A stretch of DNA of 60,839 nt from Sphingobacteriaceae bacterium (GCA_947479815.1 CANKAT010000010.1:1-60839); one strand, 5' to 3'. Shown: positions 36,616 to 46,066, counted from the stretch's first letter. A program made the numbers and translations. The notes: generated by a model not told the origin, from the letters alone.

Positions 36616-37945
36616 ACAGGCTTGGAATAATCTTCTCTATAACTTCAATTCCAGTATCAATATGATTTTTTTCAATGATCAAGGCAGGCCTAAAACGAAT
36701 GGTCTTTTCACCACAGCCCAAGAACATAACGTTTTCCTCCATTCCTTTACTAATAAATTGATCGCGCATATCTTTACTTGGGAAGTCAAAGGCTGTTATT
36801 AATCCTAAACCTCGTACATTTCTAATCTTTGCATTCTTGTTGGAAATTTCAACCAATCTTTCCTGCAGATAGTTTCCGCAAGTACCGGCATTAGATAGTA
36901 AGTTATCTTCTTCAATAATTTCAAGAATGCGAGTAGATCGAACCATGTCTACAAGACTTCCTCCCCAAGTGGAGTTGATCCGTGATGATACTTTGAAAAC
37001 ATTGCTTTCTATTTCATCTACTTTATTTCCCACAAGTATTCCACATACCTGCATTTTTTTTCCAAAAGCAAGTATATCCGGACGTGCAAGTTCACCAAAA
37101 TGCTCATGAGCCCAAAATTTACCTGATAGGCCTACACCAGTTTGAACTTCATCGTATATTAAAAAGCAATCATTTTCATCTGCTAACCGTCGTAATTGCT
37201 CAAGAAATTCTTGGCGTACATGGTTGTCACCACCTTCTGATTGTATGGGTTCAATAATTATGGCGCAAATGTCATCTTCATTATCCAGAAATGCTTGCTG
37301 GATCTGTGCTAATGAAAGTGATTCTCTCTTTTTAAGATCTTCATATTCATTATCAGTGAATGGAAATTTAATAGCAGGTATACTTACCCTTGGCCAGTCA
37401 AATTTTGCAAACCATTTTGTTTTTTCGGCCGCTGTATTGGTTAAACTTAACGTGTAACCGGTACGACCATGAAAGGCTTTTTCAAAATGTAGAACTTTTA
37501 ATCCGCGTTCTTTTGTATATCCTTTTTCAAAATTCTTCTGAACTTTCCAATCCATGGCAACCTTTAAGGCATTTTCAATTGCAAGACCGCCACCAGCAAT
37601 AAAAAAGGCATGAGGAAGGTATTCCGGAATTCCAACACGCGAAAAAGTTTCAACAAACTGCGCGTATTGAGTAGTATATATATCTGAGTTAGATGGGTTG
37701 GTTAGGGCAGCAAGCATCAGATTTTTTTTAAACTCTTCATCATGAATCATTTTGGGATGATTATAGCCCAAAGGAACAGAGGCAAAGCAGGTAAAAAAAT
37801 CTAAAAGTGTACGTTTATATCTGGAATCATAGATATGAACCCCATTGCTTTTTTCCATGTCAAAAGTTAAATCATAACCATCAGCCAGTATATGTTTACT
37901 GAGAGATTTGTGAACTTTTTCTGGGGAAACTGATAGCTTATACAT
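36614..37945 (-). CDS. lat: L-lysine 6-transaminase
   Basis: The roughly 443-residue PLP-dependent class III aminotransferase starts at ATG 37945 (MYKLSVSPEKVHKSL); a TTG two codons upstream is less likely. Features include NPSNSDIYTTQYAQFVETF, the cofactor-binding GGGLAIENALKVAMDWK, DEVQTGVGLSGKFWAHEHF, and the PLP Lys in LAFGKKMQVCG. It transfers the epsilon-amino group of lysine to 2-oxoglutarate, giving 2-aminoadipate semialdehyde, a lysine-catabolism step. The dehydrogenase partner is not in the window. Confidence 0.92.
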   Translation of the reverse strand: MYKLSVSPEKVHKSLSKHILADGYDLTFDMEKSNGVHIYDSRYKRTLLDFFTCFASVPLGYNHPKMIHDEEFKKNLMLAALTNPSNSDIYTTQYAQFVETFSRVGIPEYLPHAFFIAGGGLAIENALKVAMDWKVQKNFEKGYTKERGLKVLHFEKAFHGRTGYTLSLTNTAAEKTKWFAKFDWPRVSIPAIKFPFTDNEYEDLKKRESLSLAQIQQAFLDNEDDICAIIIEPIQSEGGDNHVRQEFLEQLRRLADENDCFLIYDEVQTGVGLSGKFWAHEHFGELARPDILAFGKKMQVCGILVGNKVDEIESNVFKVSSRINSTWGGSLVDMVRSTRILEIIEEDNLLSNAGTCGNYLQERLVEISNKNAKIRNVRGLGLITAFDFPSKDMRDQFISKGMEENVMFLGCGEKTIRFRPALIIEKNHIDTGIEVIEKIIPSL

Positions 37946-38020
37946 GGTCAATGGAATAGACCCAAAAATAAAAAAAAGCGCTCATATGACCAAATTTAGG
38001 CTTTTTCTTTCGATTTTAGT

Positions 38021-38055
38021 AAATAATAGGTTTAAACTGTTTAAACCTATTATTT
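38021..38055. repeat. 35-bp near-perfect palindrome
   Basis: AAATAATAGGTTTAAA (38021-38036) and its exact complement (38040-38055) flank a CTG centre, giving a 16-bp stem with a 3-nt loop. It lies 81 bp after the deaminase stop and 76 bp before the lat start. No T-run follows on either strand, so it may be an operator, an RNA-end stabiliser or a T-less terminator. Confidence 0.7.
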
Positions 38056-38135
38056 GAATCTCAATAATTTCAGATCATGTTTTAGAGCCGTGTGATTCTG
38101 TATGAACTAGATAATTTCTGCCTGAAATTGCTTCC

Positions 38136-39023
38136 TTAGAAATTAAATCTGTTGATCATCCCAGAAATTCCGGATAGACCACCCGTGTGGATTGCTAAAA
38201 TTTTACTACCCCGATTAAAATGATCTTTTGAGATTAGATCAAACAGTGAAAAAAACATTTTTCCGGTATAAACTGGTTCAATTAATATACCGTATGTATT
38301 GCAAAATTTTTTGACAAAAGTCAAAAGCTCTACATCAGTTTTGGCATACCCCCCAAAATGATATCCAGCATGAAACTCAAATGAATTATCACCCGTATTT
38401 TCTTCTATTTCAGTTTTAAGGAATTCTGCCCCCTTTAATACCGGAATTACGTGTGTTAATGTTGGAATGGAACTTTCACTTATCCCTTTTATAATACCTG
38501 ATGCGGTAGTTCCTGTTCCGGCTGCACAAAATATATGATCATATACTTCGGGTAATTCATTTATTAATTCTGCAACGCCTTTTATTGCAAGCGATCCAGC
38601 ACCTCCCTCATCAATAAAATAAGCTTGGTTATGATCTTGAATATGCTGATCAAACAAGTTTTTTTTATGTCTATAGTTCTCCCTTTCAATGAAAATAAGC
38701 TGCATTCCAAATAGCTTGCATAAGGTTAGAGTTTCGTTTTTTACCTCTTCGCCCCGAACAAAGCCGGTAGTTTGAAACCCGAATTTTGCTCCTGCGCAAG
38801 CAGTTGCCAGTAAATGATTGGAATAAGCACCTCCGAATGTAACCAGATGTTTTTTGTTTAGTTTATAGGCATCCCTTAACAAATACTTTAACTTACGCCA
38901 TTTATTCCCAGAGATATAGGGATGGATCATATCATCTCGTTTTACAAAAACCTGTATCCCTTTTTTTATAAATAAAGGGTTTCTGATTTCTTCAACCGGA
39001 CTGTGAATATCAAGTTCAATCAT
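38136..39023 (-). CDS. ACC deaminase / D-cysteine desulfhydrase family PLP enzyme
   Basis: The 295-residue fold type II PLP enzyme carries the PLP Lys in SGNKWRKLKYLL (near residue 42), followed by LVTFGGAYSNHLLATACAGAKFG, the substrate/PLP loop of this family, and the phosphate-binding AAGTGTTASGI. Members deaminate 1-aminocyclopropane-1-carboxylate or desulfhydrate D-cysteine; these cannot be told apart reliably by eye. The short length (usually about 330) fits the divergent Bacteroidota group. It is upstream of lat on the same strand, with a large palindrome between them. Confidence 0.85.
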   Translation of the reverse strand: MIELDIHSPVEEIRNPLFIKKGIQVFVKRDDMIHPYISGNKWRKLKYLLRDAYKLNKKHLVTFGGAYSNHLLATACAGAKFGFQTTGFVRGEEVKNETLTLCKLFGMQLIFIERENYRHKKNLFDQHIQDHNQAYFIDEGGAGSLAIKGVAELINELPEVYDHIFCAAGTGTTASGIIKGISESSIPTLTHVIPVLKGAEFLKTEIEENTGDNSFEFHAGYHFGGYAKTDVELLTFVKKFCNTYGILIEPVYTGKMFFSLFDLISKDHFNRGSKILAIHTGGLSGISGMINRFNF

Positions 39024-39066
39024 TGTACTTCCGGATTCTTGGGCTGATTCGATAGTTCAAATAATA

Positions 39067-40146
39067 TTATTTCCCCAAGCCCAACCCGATACCGCCATTA
39101 AATGAATTGTATTCAGCCATGCTATAAGATCCATATATTCTGAAAAAAGCAAGGTTTAGCTGGAAGCCGACAGTTGTTCTGAATCCGTTGATATCAGTTT
39201 GATTAATAGTTACTGGATTCGTATAGCTTGTATATATTTTTTGTCCTAGGGGAGTTACACCGGTAACGATGGGGTAATTCCCCTTTAACCCGGCATCGGT
39301 TTTAGCGGTATTGTAACCCAAACTTAAGAATGGAGTGAACACCAAAAATCTTTTGGAGATGATTGCCTCTGTATTGATGCCTGAAAATTTTGCTTCAATC
39401 CGCTGGTTTGAAAAATCTTGTACCTGACCAGGAGCTGCAGATAGTGAGCCAGATGGGACAGGAACATTCAATGGAACTTCAAAGCTGAATTGGGTATAGC
39501 CGGCAGCCACAGCAATATCAATCGGAAATATTTTGTCGGTCATGCCGGATATAAGTGGCAGTAATTCAACCTTTAATCCAGCGCCATACATTCCTATCGA
39601 TCCGATATTAGTTCCGATGTTGACTTTTGGCATGGCCCTTACAGAAAGCTCTATACCTCGCGGAAGTCCAATTGAACCTTGTAATTGTGGGGCTGGTATC
39701 ATATTTAGGCCAGTTCCTTTTGGCATGGTGAATGATTCAATGGGTTGATTAGCTGAATCATATACAGTTAACTGCGTATTTAAAGAATTCCCTCCAGCAA
39801 AGGTAGGTGCAAGGGTTTGAGCTGAATTTATTGGCCTTATATTAGTAGACAATCCGATCTTTGTTAGGTCAAAAGTTTCATCCATTGGCTGAACAACCGC
39901 TCCAGTCAATCCTAGGCGGAGATCAAAACGCATTGCATTTTTAGCGTGTGCAGAATTGTTCCATCCCGAGTTTAATCCTATTCCAAATCCTTTAAAAAGT
40001 GGTTTTAAATAAGCTTGAACAAGTTTTGTTGCATCTGCTGGACCTGATTTTATCAAGCCTGACACATCGCTTTGTGAAAATGCTGAATCTGAATTAAAAA
40101 TGATCAGAATGGCAATAAAAATTCGGAAAAACAGTTTTTTTCTCAT
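39067..40146 (-). CDS. DUF6588-family outer-membrane-like protein
   Basis: The 359-residue protein has a signal peptide (MRKKLFFRIFIAILIIFNSDSAFSQ), a short Ala/Lys segment and a beta-rich, Gly-rich remainder ending in a glycine-dense tail (YNSFNGGIGLGLGK). It resembles the DUF6588 family of Bacteroidota barrel proteins, probably located in the outer membrane. The substrate and role are unknown. It lies 43 bp upstream of the deaminase gene on the same strand and diverges from rluD. Confidence 0.75.
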   Translation of the reverse strand: MRKKLFFRIFIAILIIFNSDSAFSQSDVSGLIKSGPADATKLVQAYLKPLFKGFGIGLNSGWNNSAHAKNAMRFDLRLGLTGAVVQPMDETFDLTKIGLSTNIRPINSAQTLAPTFAGGNSLNTQLTVYDSANQPIESFTMPKGTGLNMIPAPQLQGSIGLPRGIELSVRAMPKVNIGTNIGSIGMYGAGLKVELLPLISGMTDKIFPIDIAVAAGYTQFSFEVPLNVPVPSGSLSAAPGQVQDFSNQRIEAKFSGINTEAIISKRFLVFTPFLSLGYNTAKTDAGLKGNYPIVTGVTPLGQKIYTSYTNPVTINQTDINGFRTTVGFQLNLAFFRIYGSYSMAEYNSFNGGIGLGLGK

Positions 40147-40353
40147 TCGATTTTTATTTAGAGGTCATTTTTAGGCAGACCTAGTTTAATAACTATTTTT
40201 ATTAATCCTGCAGGTTCAAAGTATATCCATTGAATATCAACAATAAAGGTAAATTCTTTTAATCAATCACCATGATAAATACATGATTTTTGCAGATCAT
40301 TTAATTCTATTCGGTTCAATGATTCTTTATTCTTGATAATCCTTACAAAGGTT

Positions 40354-40361
40354 TAATTTTG
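40354..40361 (+). promoter_or_regulatory. -7 box of rluD, close to the start codon
   Basis: TAATTTTG matches TAnnTTTG exactly and ends 4 nt before the ATG at 40366. A CTTG at 40332-40335 sits 18 bp upstream as a weak -33 candidate. Confidence 0.5.
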
Positions 40362-40365
40362 TAGT

Positions 40366-41385
40366 ATGACAGATGAGAATCAGGATTTAGAGGAACAGGA
40401 TCTTTATGAACACCTGCGCATTGTAGTGGATAAGGGCCAGTCATTATTAAGGCTCGACAAATTTTTGATTATCCGAACAGAGAATACCTCTCGGAATCGT
40501 ATCCAGAATGCAATAGATGCTGGTAACGTATTAGTAAACGAAAAGGAAGTAAAGGCTAGTTATAAAGTTAAGCCTCTGGATATAATTTCAATGGTTTTGC
40601 CTCATCCTCCCCGCGATACAGAGGTGTATCCGGAAGATATTGCCATTGATATTATCTATGAAGATGATGATGTGATCATGGTCAATAAGGCACCTGGAAT
40701 GGTCGTGCATCCCGGTTTTAATAATTATACAGGAACCCTGGTAAATGCATTGGTTTTTCATTCACAGCAATTGCCTCAAATGCCCGGAAATGATGGTCGT
40801 CCCGGTTTGGTTCATCGAATTGATAAGGATACCTCTGGATTATTACTGGTTAGTAAAAATGAATGGGCGATTACATTTCTGGCTAAGCAATTCTTTGATC
40901 ATTCGATCACTAGAAAGTATATAGCGCTTGTTTGGGGTGATCTTACTGAAGATGGCACTGTTACTGGGTATATCGGCAGGAGTATTAAAGATCGTAAGGT
41001 TATGGCTGTTTATGATGATGAAACTAAAGGTAAGTGGTCAGTCACTCATTATAAGGTTTTGGAACGATTCAATTATGTTACTTTAATCGAATGTCAGCTT
41101 GAGACAGGACGTACTCATCAAATCAGAGCACACATGAAGCATATCGGACATCCATTATTCAATGATAGCACTTATGGTGGCGACAAGATTTTAAAGGGTA
41201 CCGTATTCAATAAGTATCGGCAGTTTGTTGAGAACTGTTTTGAAATTCTGCCTAGGCAGGCCTTACATGCTAAATCTTTAGGGTTTATACACCCTACAAC
41301 AAGAAAGTTTATCCATTTTGAAACTGAACTACCGGAAGATATATCCTCAGTACTAGAGAAATGGCGTAATTATATAAAAGAATAA
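40366..41385 (+). CDS. rluD: 23S rRNA pseudouridine synthase, RluD type
   Basis: The 339-residue protein has an N-terminal S4 RNA-binding domain (about 25-90, RLDKFLIIRTENTSRNRIQ) and a catalytic RluA/RluD domain with HRIDKDTSGLLLV, in which Asp153 is the catalytic residue, and LETGRTHQIRAHMKHIGHP near residue 245. RluD makes the helix-69 pseudouridines of 23S rRNA. The exact target position within the RluA/C/D family is inferred from the S4 domain and length. The next gene starts 2 nt after its stop. Confidence 0.93.
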   Translation: MTDENQDLEEQDLYEHLRIVVDKGQSLLRLDKFLIIRTENTSRNRIQNAIDAGNVLVNEKEVKASYKVKPLDIISMVLPHPPRDTEVYPEDIAIDIIYEDDDVIMVNKAPGMVVHPGFNNYTGTLVNALVFHSQQLPQMPGNDGRPGLVHRIDKDTSGLLLVSKNEWAITFLAKQFFDHSITRKYIALVWGDLTEDGTVTGYIGRSIKDRKVMAVYDDETKGKWSVTHYKVLERFNYVTLIECQLETGRTHQIRAHMKHIGHPLFNDSTYGGDKILKGTVFNKYRQFVENCFEILPRQALHAKSLGFIHPTTRKFIHFETELPEDISSVLEKWRNYIKE

Positions 41386-41387
41386 GA

Positions 41388-42227
41388 ATGGTTAAGCAGT
41401 TCATTAATTTTAATGGAAGTATTATTTCATCTGATCATCAGATATTTCCTGTCAGTAACCGTGGTTTTAGGTATGGCGATGGGCTTTTTGAATCAATGAG
41501 GTATATGAACGGTCAATTGAAATTTTCGGATCTTCATATTGACAGGGTACTAAAGGGAATGAAAATTCTTAAATTAGAGAACAGCTTTCATCTAGATTCA
41601 TGGTTTCTACGAGAGAAAGTTGATGAGCTTGCACGAAGAAACAAAACCGGACCTGATGCAAGATTCAGACTAACTGTTTTTCGTGACTCAGGTGGTTTAT
41701 ATAGTCCGGATTCAAATAAAATGGCTTACGTACTGGAGAGCCAAAGCATGAATGAAAGTCAGTATACATTCAATAATAAAGGACTTATTATCGACGTATA
41801 TGATGAATTGACGAAACCGGTTAATATACTTTCCAATCTTAAAACTTGTAATTCTCTGATCTATGTTCTTGCTGGCATTTTTAAAAATCAGAATAAATTG
41901 GATGAAGTAATGATCTTAAATCAACATGGATTTTTATGTGAGTCAATCAGCAGTAATGTATTTGTGGTATATGACAAAAAGTTATATACTCCATCTTTAA
42001 ATGAAGGTTGTATAGGCGGTGTGATGAGACAGGTAGTGATGCGTTTAGCAATAGAAAATGGGATAGAGCTTATTGAAGCACAAGTAAATCCAGATATTTT
42101 AAATGAAGCGGATGAGGTTTTTATTACCAATGCAGCCAAAGGTATTCAATGGGTTATGGGATATAACAGCAAACGATATTTTAATGAAATGTCAAAATTT
42201 CTGAGTGAAAAATTGAATCTGCTATAA
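41388..42227 (+). CDS. Class IV aminotransferase, possibly aminodeoxychorismate lyase
   Basis: The 279-residue fold type IV PLP enzyme shows the family start (FNGSIISSDHQIFPVSNRGFRYGDGLFESMRYMNG in one stretch), the PLP Lys region SNLKTCNSLIYVLAGIF and CIGGVMRQVVMRLA. The family includes branched-chain aminotransferase, D-amino-acid aminotransferase and PabC. The small size and the presence of pabB and folC in the window favour PabC (4-amino-4-deoxychorismate to p-aminobenzoate), but the assignment is tentative. It begins 2 nt after rluD, so the two are co-transcribed. Confidence 0.8.
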   Translation: MVKQFINFNGSIISSDHQIFPVSNRGFRYGDGLFESMRYMNGQLKFSDLHIDRVLKGMKILKLENSFHLDSWFLREKVDELARRNKTGPDARFRLTVFRDSGGLYSPDSNKMAYVLESQSMNESQYTFNNKGLIIDVYDELTKPVNILSNLKTCNSLIYVLAGIFKNQNKLDEVMILNQHGFLCESISSNVFVVYDKKLYTPSLNEGCIGGVMRQVVMRLAIENGIELIEAQVNPDILNEADEVFITNAAKGIQWVMGYNSKRYFNEMSKFLSEKLNLL

Positions 42228-42235
42228 AAATTCTA

Positions 42236-43150
42236 CTACAGGCGTATACCTCTTAAAAATTCATCGGTTTTCATTTTCTTTTTACCTTCCAATTGCAATT
42301 CTTGAATAGAAATAAAGCCATCAGCACAGGCAAATTGGAGAGTTTCTTTATGATCGGTTTGAAAATTTCCCGGTTCTTGTGCATGTTTTGAATGGTTTAC
42401 CTCGGCTTGGAAGATCTTCAATGTTTTTCCTTGGAAAAGGCAAAAAGCGGCAGGATAGGGACTGAGACCTCTAATATGATTGTATATCGTCATAGCTGGT
42501 TGATTCCAGTTGATCTGACAATCTTCCCTGAAAATTTTAGGAGCTGATTTTAAAGTCTCTCCTTTTTTAATATTCTGTGGAATTTCTTCATAATCGCTTG
42601 ATTCAATTGCTTTTACTGTTTTTACAAGGAGTTTTGCGCCAACAGTCATTAATTTATCATGCAGATCACCAGCAGTATCTTTTTCCTCGATATTTACCTT
42701 CTCCGAAAATAAGATATCGCCTGTGTCAATCTCTTGCTTCAGGAAGAATGTACTTACTCCGCTTTCTTTTTCACCATTAATAATTGCCCAGTTTATGGGT
42801 GCAGCACCCCTGTATTGTGGAAGTAGAGATCCATGAAGATTTATAGTGCCTTTTTCAGGCATATTCCATACTATTTCAGGTAACATTCTGAAGGCTACTA
42901 CTACCTGAAGATCTGCATGTAATGATCGTAATTCCTGAATGAATTCAGGATCCTTTAATTTTACAGGCTGGAGTATTTTTAGTCGCTTTTCTACTGCAAA
43001 TTGCTTTACTGCAGACTCATTAATTTTTTGACCCCTTCCTGCTGGTTTATCTGGAGCTGTTATGACTCCAACTAGCTCAAATCCTGCTTCCAATAATGCA
43101 TTCAGAGATGCTACAGCAAAATCGGGGGTACCCATGAATACTATTTTCAT
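42236..43150 (-). CDS. fmt: Methionyl-tRNA formyltransferase
   Basis: The 304-residue cytoplasmic enzyme transfers a formyl group from 10-formyl-THF to initiator Met-tRNA. The catalytic region NLHGSLLPQYRGAAPINWAI (about 103-122) carries the Asn and His, and the signature ending EIDTGDILF the catalytic Asp. A C-terminal OB-like domain (about 205-304) completes the normal layout. It converges on the class IV aminotransferase gene with only 8 bp between stops. Confidence 0.97.
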   Translation of the reverse strand: MKIVFMGTPDFAVASLNALLEAGFELVGVITAPDKPAGRGQKINESAVKQFAVEKRLKILQPVKLKDPEFIQELRSLHADLQVVVAFRMLPEIVWNMPEKGTINLHGSLLPQYRGAAPINWAIINGEKESGVSTFFLKQEIDTGDILFSEKVNIEEKDTAGDLHDKLMTVGAKLLVKTVKAIESSDYEEIPQNIKKGETLKSAPKIFREDCQINWNQPAMTIYNHIRGLSPYPAAFCLFQGKTLKIFQAEVNHSKHAQEPGNFQTDHKETLQFACADGFISIQELQLEGKKKMKTDEFLRGIRL

Positions 43151-43317
43151 ATTGAGATGTTAGATATTAGATATGAGGACTGAGGTAAGAATTAGAATAA
43201 AATATCTAAACTTCAACTTTATACTATTTAATTGACAATTGACAGTTTTGGGTTAATATTTCGGAGTTAAGGGGGGATATTAAGTAAAACAATTCTATCA
43301 ACCATTTAACTAAACTT

Positions 43318-43385
43318 AATAAAACTTATAACCTATAACCTATAACCTATTAATAAAACTTATAACCTATAACCTTTAACTTATT
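43318..43385. repeat. Two 34-bp tandem repeats with internal TATAACC heptads
   Basis: Unit 1 (43318-43351) and unit 2 (43352-43385) are identical except for two bases. Each begins AATAAAACTTATAACC and contains two or three 7-bp TATAACC steps. A degenerate partial third copy follows to about 43405. It lies between the divergently placed fmt start and namZ stop (both genes on the minus strand), in a 257-bp gap with no gene. Confidence 0.8.
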
Positions 43386-43407
43386 ACTTAAAACCTATAA
43401 CTTAATC

Positions 43408-44673
43408 CTACGGATAAAGTAAATACTTTTTCCTCATTAACTTGTATTTTGATAAGCCGGGTTCCCAGCTTTGGCGGATCTCTTCTTCAGATTTTCCGGC
43501 AATGATCTGCTGTTTTAGGTCATATGTACCTGAAAGTTTGTCGAAATTGCCCATTTGATTACTTTGCTTAAAGTCAAAGAATTTATCTTTGAATGGGTAT
43601 GCAGTATACAATTCGATTAACCAGCTCAAATTAATTTCACCTGCTTTACGGATCTTATTGGTGTTGTACTGTCGTAGATCTATCCCATAACATTCTTTAT
43701 TCATATGCAAGGGGGTTTCGCTCATGCCTTTTATTCCTGTAGGAACAAATGAAAATTTGTAGTTCCCTTTTAGGTCAGGATTTCCCAGAATTGTGAATGG
43801 AAAATAGGTGCCGCGACCCTGGCTGATGATAGTTCCTTCAAATAAACAAAGGGATGGATACAGTAAAATAGACTGTGCAGTATTCAAGTTAGGTGAAGGC
43901 TTTACTGGCAATGTATAAGGCATTGAATGATTATAATTGGCATTCTTGATCACCTTAATTTTGCACTTTACCTTATTTAGAAGCCACTGCTCACCATTTA
44001 GCATCTGAGCATACTCAGCAATGGTAAGCCCGTGAGTAATAGGAATTGGGTTTATTCCGATACCTGACTTTAATTTTGGATCTAGAATGGGTCCGTCAAC
44101 ATAAAAACCATTGGGGTTTGGACGATCTAGGATGAGTAATTCTTTATCATTGTCTGCACAAGCCTCCATTACATGTTGAAGTGTGTTTATATAGGTATAA
44201 AATCTTACCCCAACATCCTGAATGTCATAAATCATCAGATCTATATCTGCAAGATCTTCTTTGGTTGGTTTATTATGTTTACCATATAAAGATATCGCCG
44301 GTATGCCAGTTTTTGCATCAAAGCTATCATCCACATGAATTCCTGCACTTGCATCACCGCGAAACCCGTGTTCAGGGCCAAATATTTTAACTATTTTAAC
44401 ACCTAGTGCTAATAAACTATCTACAACTGTAGTGCTTCCTATAACAGAAGTTGGATTAACTACCATTCCTATCCGTTTTCCTTTTAGATATGGAAGGTAA
44501 AGTTCTGTTTGTTCTGCTCCGGTACGTAGCTTACCACGAACTTTGTCAATGCTTTCAATTTTAATATTTCTGGGATCAGGAACCGGATTTCTACCTGTTT
44601 GTATCTGCTGCGCTGATGATCTGTAGGCAATTAAAGTAAATACGGCTATAAATAAATATCTAAAACGGAACAT
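43408..44673 (-). CDS. DUF1343 / NamZ-type exo-beta-N-acetylmuramidase-like lipoprotein or secreted enzyme
   Basis: The 421-residue protein has a signal peptide (MFRFRYLFIAVFTLIAYRSSAQ). It has the DUF1343 signatures VVNPTSVIGSTTVVDSL, IFGPEHGFRGDASAG, DIQDVGVRFYTYINTL and LDRPNPNG. A characterised member, NamZ of Bacillus subtilis, releases terminal MurNAc from peptidoglycan fragments. The same role in cell-wall recycling or digestion is likely, in the periplasm or at the surface. No other wall-recycling gene is adjacent. Confidence 0.88.
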   Translation of the reverse strand: MFRFRYLFIAVFTLIAYRSSAQQIQTGRNPVPDPRNIKIESIDKVRGKLRTGAEQTELYLPYLKGKRIGMVVNPTSVIGSTTVVDSLLALGVKIVKIFGPEHGFRGDASAGIHVDDSFDAKTGIPAISLYGKHNKPTKEDLADIDLMIYDIQDVGVRFYTYINTLQHVMEACADNDKELLILDRPNPNGFYVDGPILDPKLKSGIGINPIPITHGLTIAEYAQMLNGEQWLLNKVKCKIKVIKNANYNHSMPYTLPVKPSPNLNTAQSILLYPSLCLFEGTIISQGRGTYFPFTILGNPDLKGNYKFSFVPTGIKGMSETPLHMNKECYGIDLRQYNTNKIRKAGEINLSWLIELYTAYPFKDKFFDFKQSNQMGNFDKLSGTYDLKQQIIAGKSEEEIRQSWEPGLSKYKLMRKKYLLYP

Positions 44674-44752
44674 GATAGGGTAGTATTAAATCAAGTAAAA
44701 ATGAACCTTTATGGCTAATTGTTTCTGAAACGAAATTAAAAAAAATGCATCT

Positions 44753-46003
44753 TTGCTAAGGTACAAAAAAACTATTTCAGGATTGAATTTACCTTTTTTC
44801 ATCGCAAAACGCATTACGTTTAACTCTAAACGTACTTTTTCAAAGCTAATTGTGCGTATCGCAATTCTTGGAATTATGCTTGGCCTTGCCGTAATGATTT
44901 TGGCTGTAGCTATCGTTAAAGGTTTTAAATCTGAGATCAGAGAAAAGGTTAGGGGTTTTTCTGGAGATATTCAGATTGTTAAACTTGACCTGAATACATC
45001 TTACGAAAACACTCCCTTTAGTATTTCAAAGTCTGAGCTCAAAAAAATTAGTACAACCTCAGGAATTTCATTTATACAGCCATTTGCTACAAAACCAGGC
45101 ATTATCAATGCAGGTGATGAAGCCGAGGGTGTGGTATTAAAAGGGGTTGATCAATCGTATAACTGGGAATATTTTAAAAAAATACTTGTTGCGGGTAATG
45201 TGATAGATTTTTCAGATTCTGTTAAATCACGATCCCAGATATTAATTTCGAAATATACTGCCGATAGGCTAAATTTGAAGGTAGGGGATGACTTCCTGAT
45301 GTATTTTATTGAAAATTCACTCAGAAAAAGAAAATTTGAAATTACAGGCATCTATGATCTGGGTGTTGAAGAGGTTGATAAAATATTTGTGATTGGCGAT
45401 CTGGAATTGGTCAGAAGTCTTAACAATTGGAAACCTTTACAGGTTGGTGGTTATGAGTTAAGAGTTAACGATTTTAAAGACCTGGATATCGTTGAGAAAA
45501 AGGTTTATGAAGACCTTGGAGTTGAGCTCAAATCCTATACGGTAAAGGAATATTATCCTACAATTTTTGATTGGTTGTCTTTATTAGATGTGAATACTCA
45601 GGTAATTCTGATCCTAATGATGGCCGTTGCGGTGATCAATATGATATCTGCCTTATTGATCATGATCCTGGAACGTACCAATATGATTGGAATATTGAAA
45701 GCTTTGGGAAGTTCTAATTGGAATATTCGTAAAATATTTTTGTATAATGCCACTTATCTGATCGGAATTGGCTTGTTGAGTGGAAATTTACTTGGAATCG
45801 GATTAGGTCTATTTCAGTATCATACTCACTTTTTCACGTTGGATCAGTCTTCCTATTATATGAGTTTTGTTCCGGTTCAATTAGATATTCAGGATATTCT
45901 TTTACTTAATGCAGGCACCTTACTCATTAGTTTAATGGTACTTCTTATTCCTTCATTGCTGGTTGCCAGAATTTCGCCACTTAAGGCAATTCGATTTAAG
46001 TAA
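44753..46003 (+). CDS. FtsX-like ABC permease (LolC/LolE type)
   Basis: The 416-residue protein has the MacB/LolC layout: helix 1 at about 35-55 (RIAILGIMLGLAVMILAVAIVKGFKSEI), a large periplasmic domain (60-265) and three C-terminal helices (about 280-305, 330-352, 380-405). It is probably the membrane part of a lipoprotein-releasing transporter that moves lipoproteins toward the outer membrane. The cognate ATPase is not adjacent. No ATG fits: a TTG at 44753 is the best start, and a later TTG (GLNLPFFIAKR) is an alternative. CATCTTTG just upstream is one base off a -7 box. Confidence 0.87.
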   Translation: MLRYKKTISGLNLPFFIAKRITFNSKRTFSKLIVRIAILGIMLGLAVMILAVAIVKGFKSEIREKVRGFSGDIQIVKLDLNTSYENTPFSISKSELKKISTTSGISFIQPFATKPGIINAGDEAEGVVLKGVDQSYNWEYFKKILVAGNVIDFSDSVKSRSQILISKYTADRLNLKVGDDFLMYFIENSLRKRKFEITGIYDLGVEEVDKIFVIGDLELVRSLNNWKPLQVGGYELRVNDFKDLDIVEKKVYEDLGVELKSYTVKEYYPTIFDWLSLLDVNTQVILILMMAVAVINMISALLIMILERTNMIGILKALGSSNWNIRKIFLYNATYLIGIGLLSGNLLGIGLGLFQYHTHFFTLDQSSYYMSFVPVQLDIQDILLLNAGTLLISLMVLLIPSLLVARISPLKAIRFK

Positions 46004-46066
46004 TTTTAGATCTTATTAACCTAAAACATCAATGTTTACGTTGAATCATTTAATTATAGGAAATTT

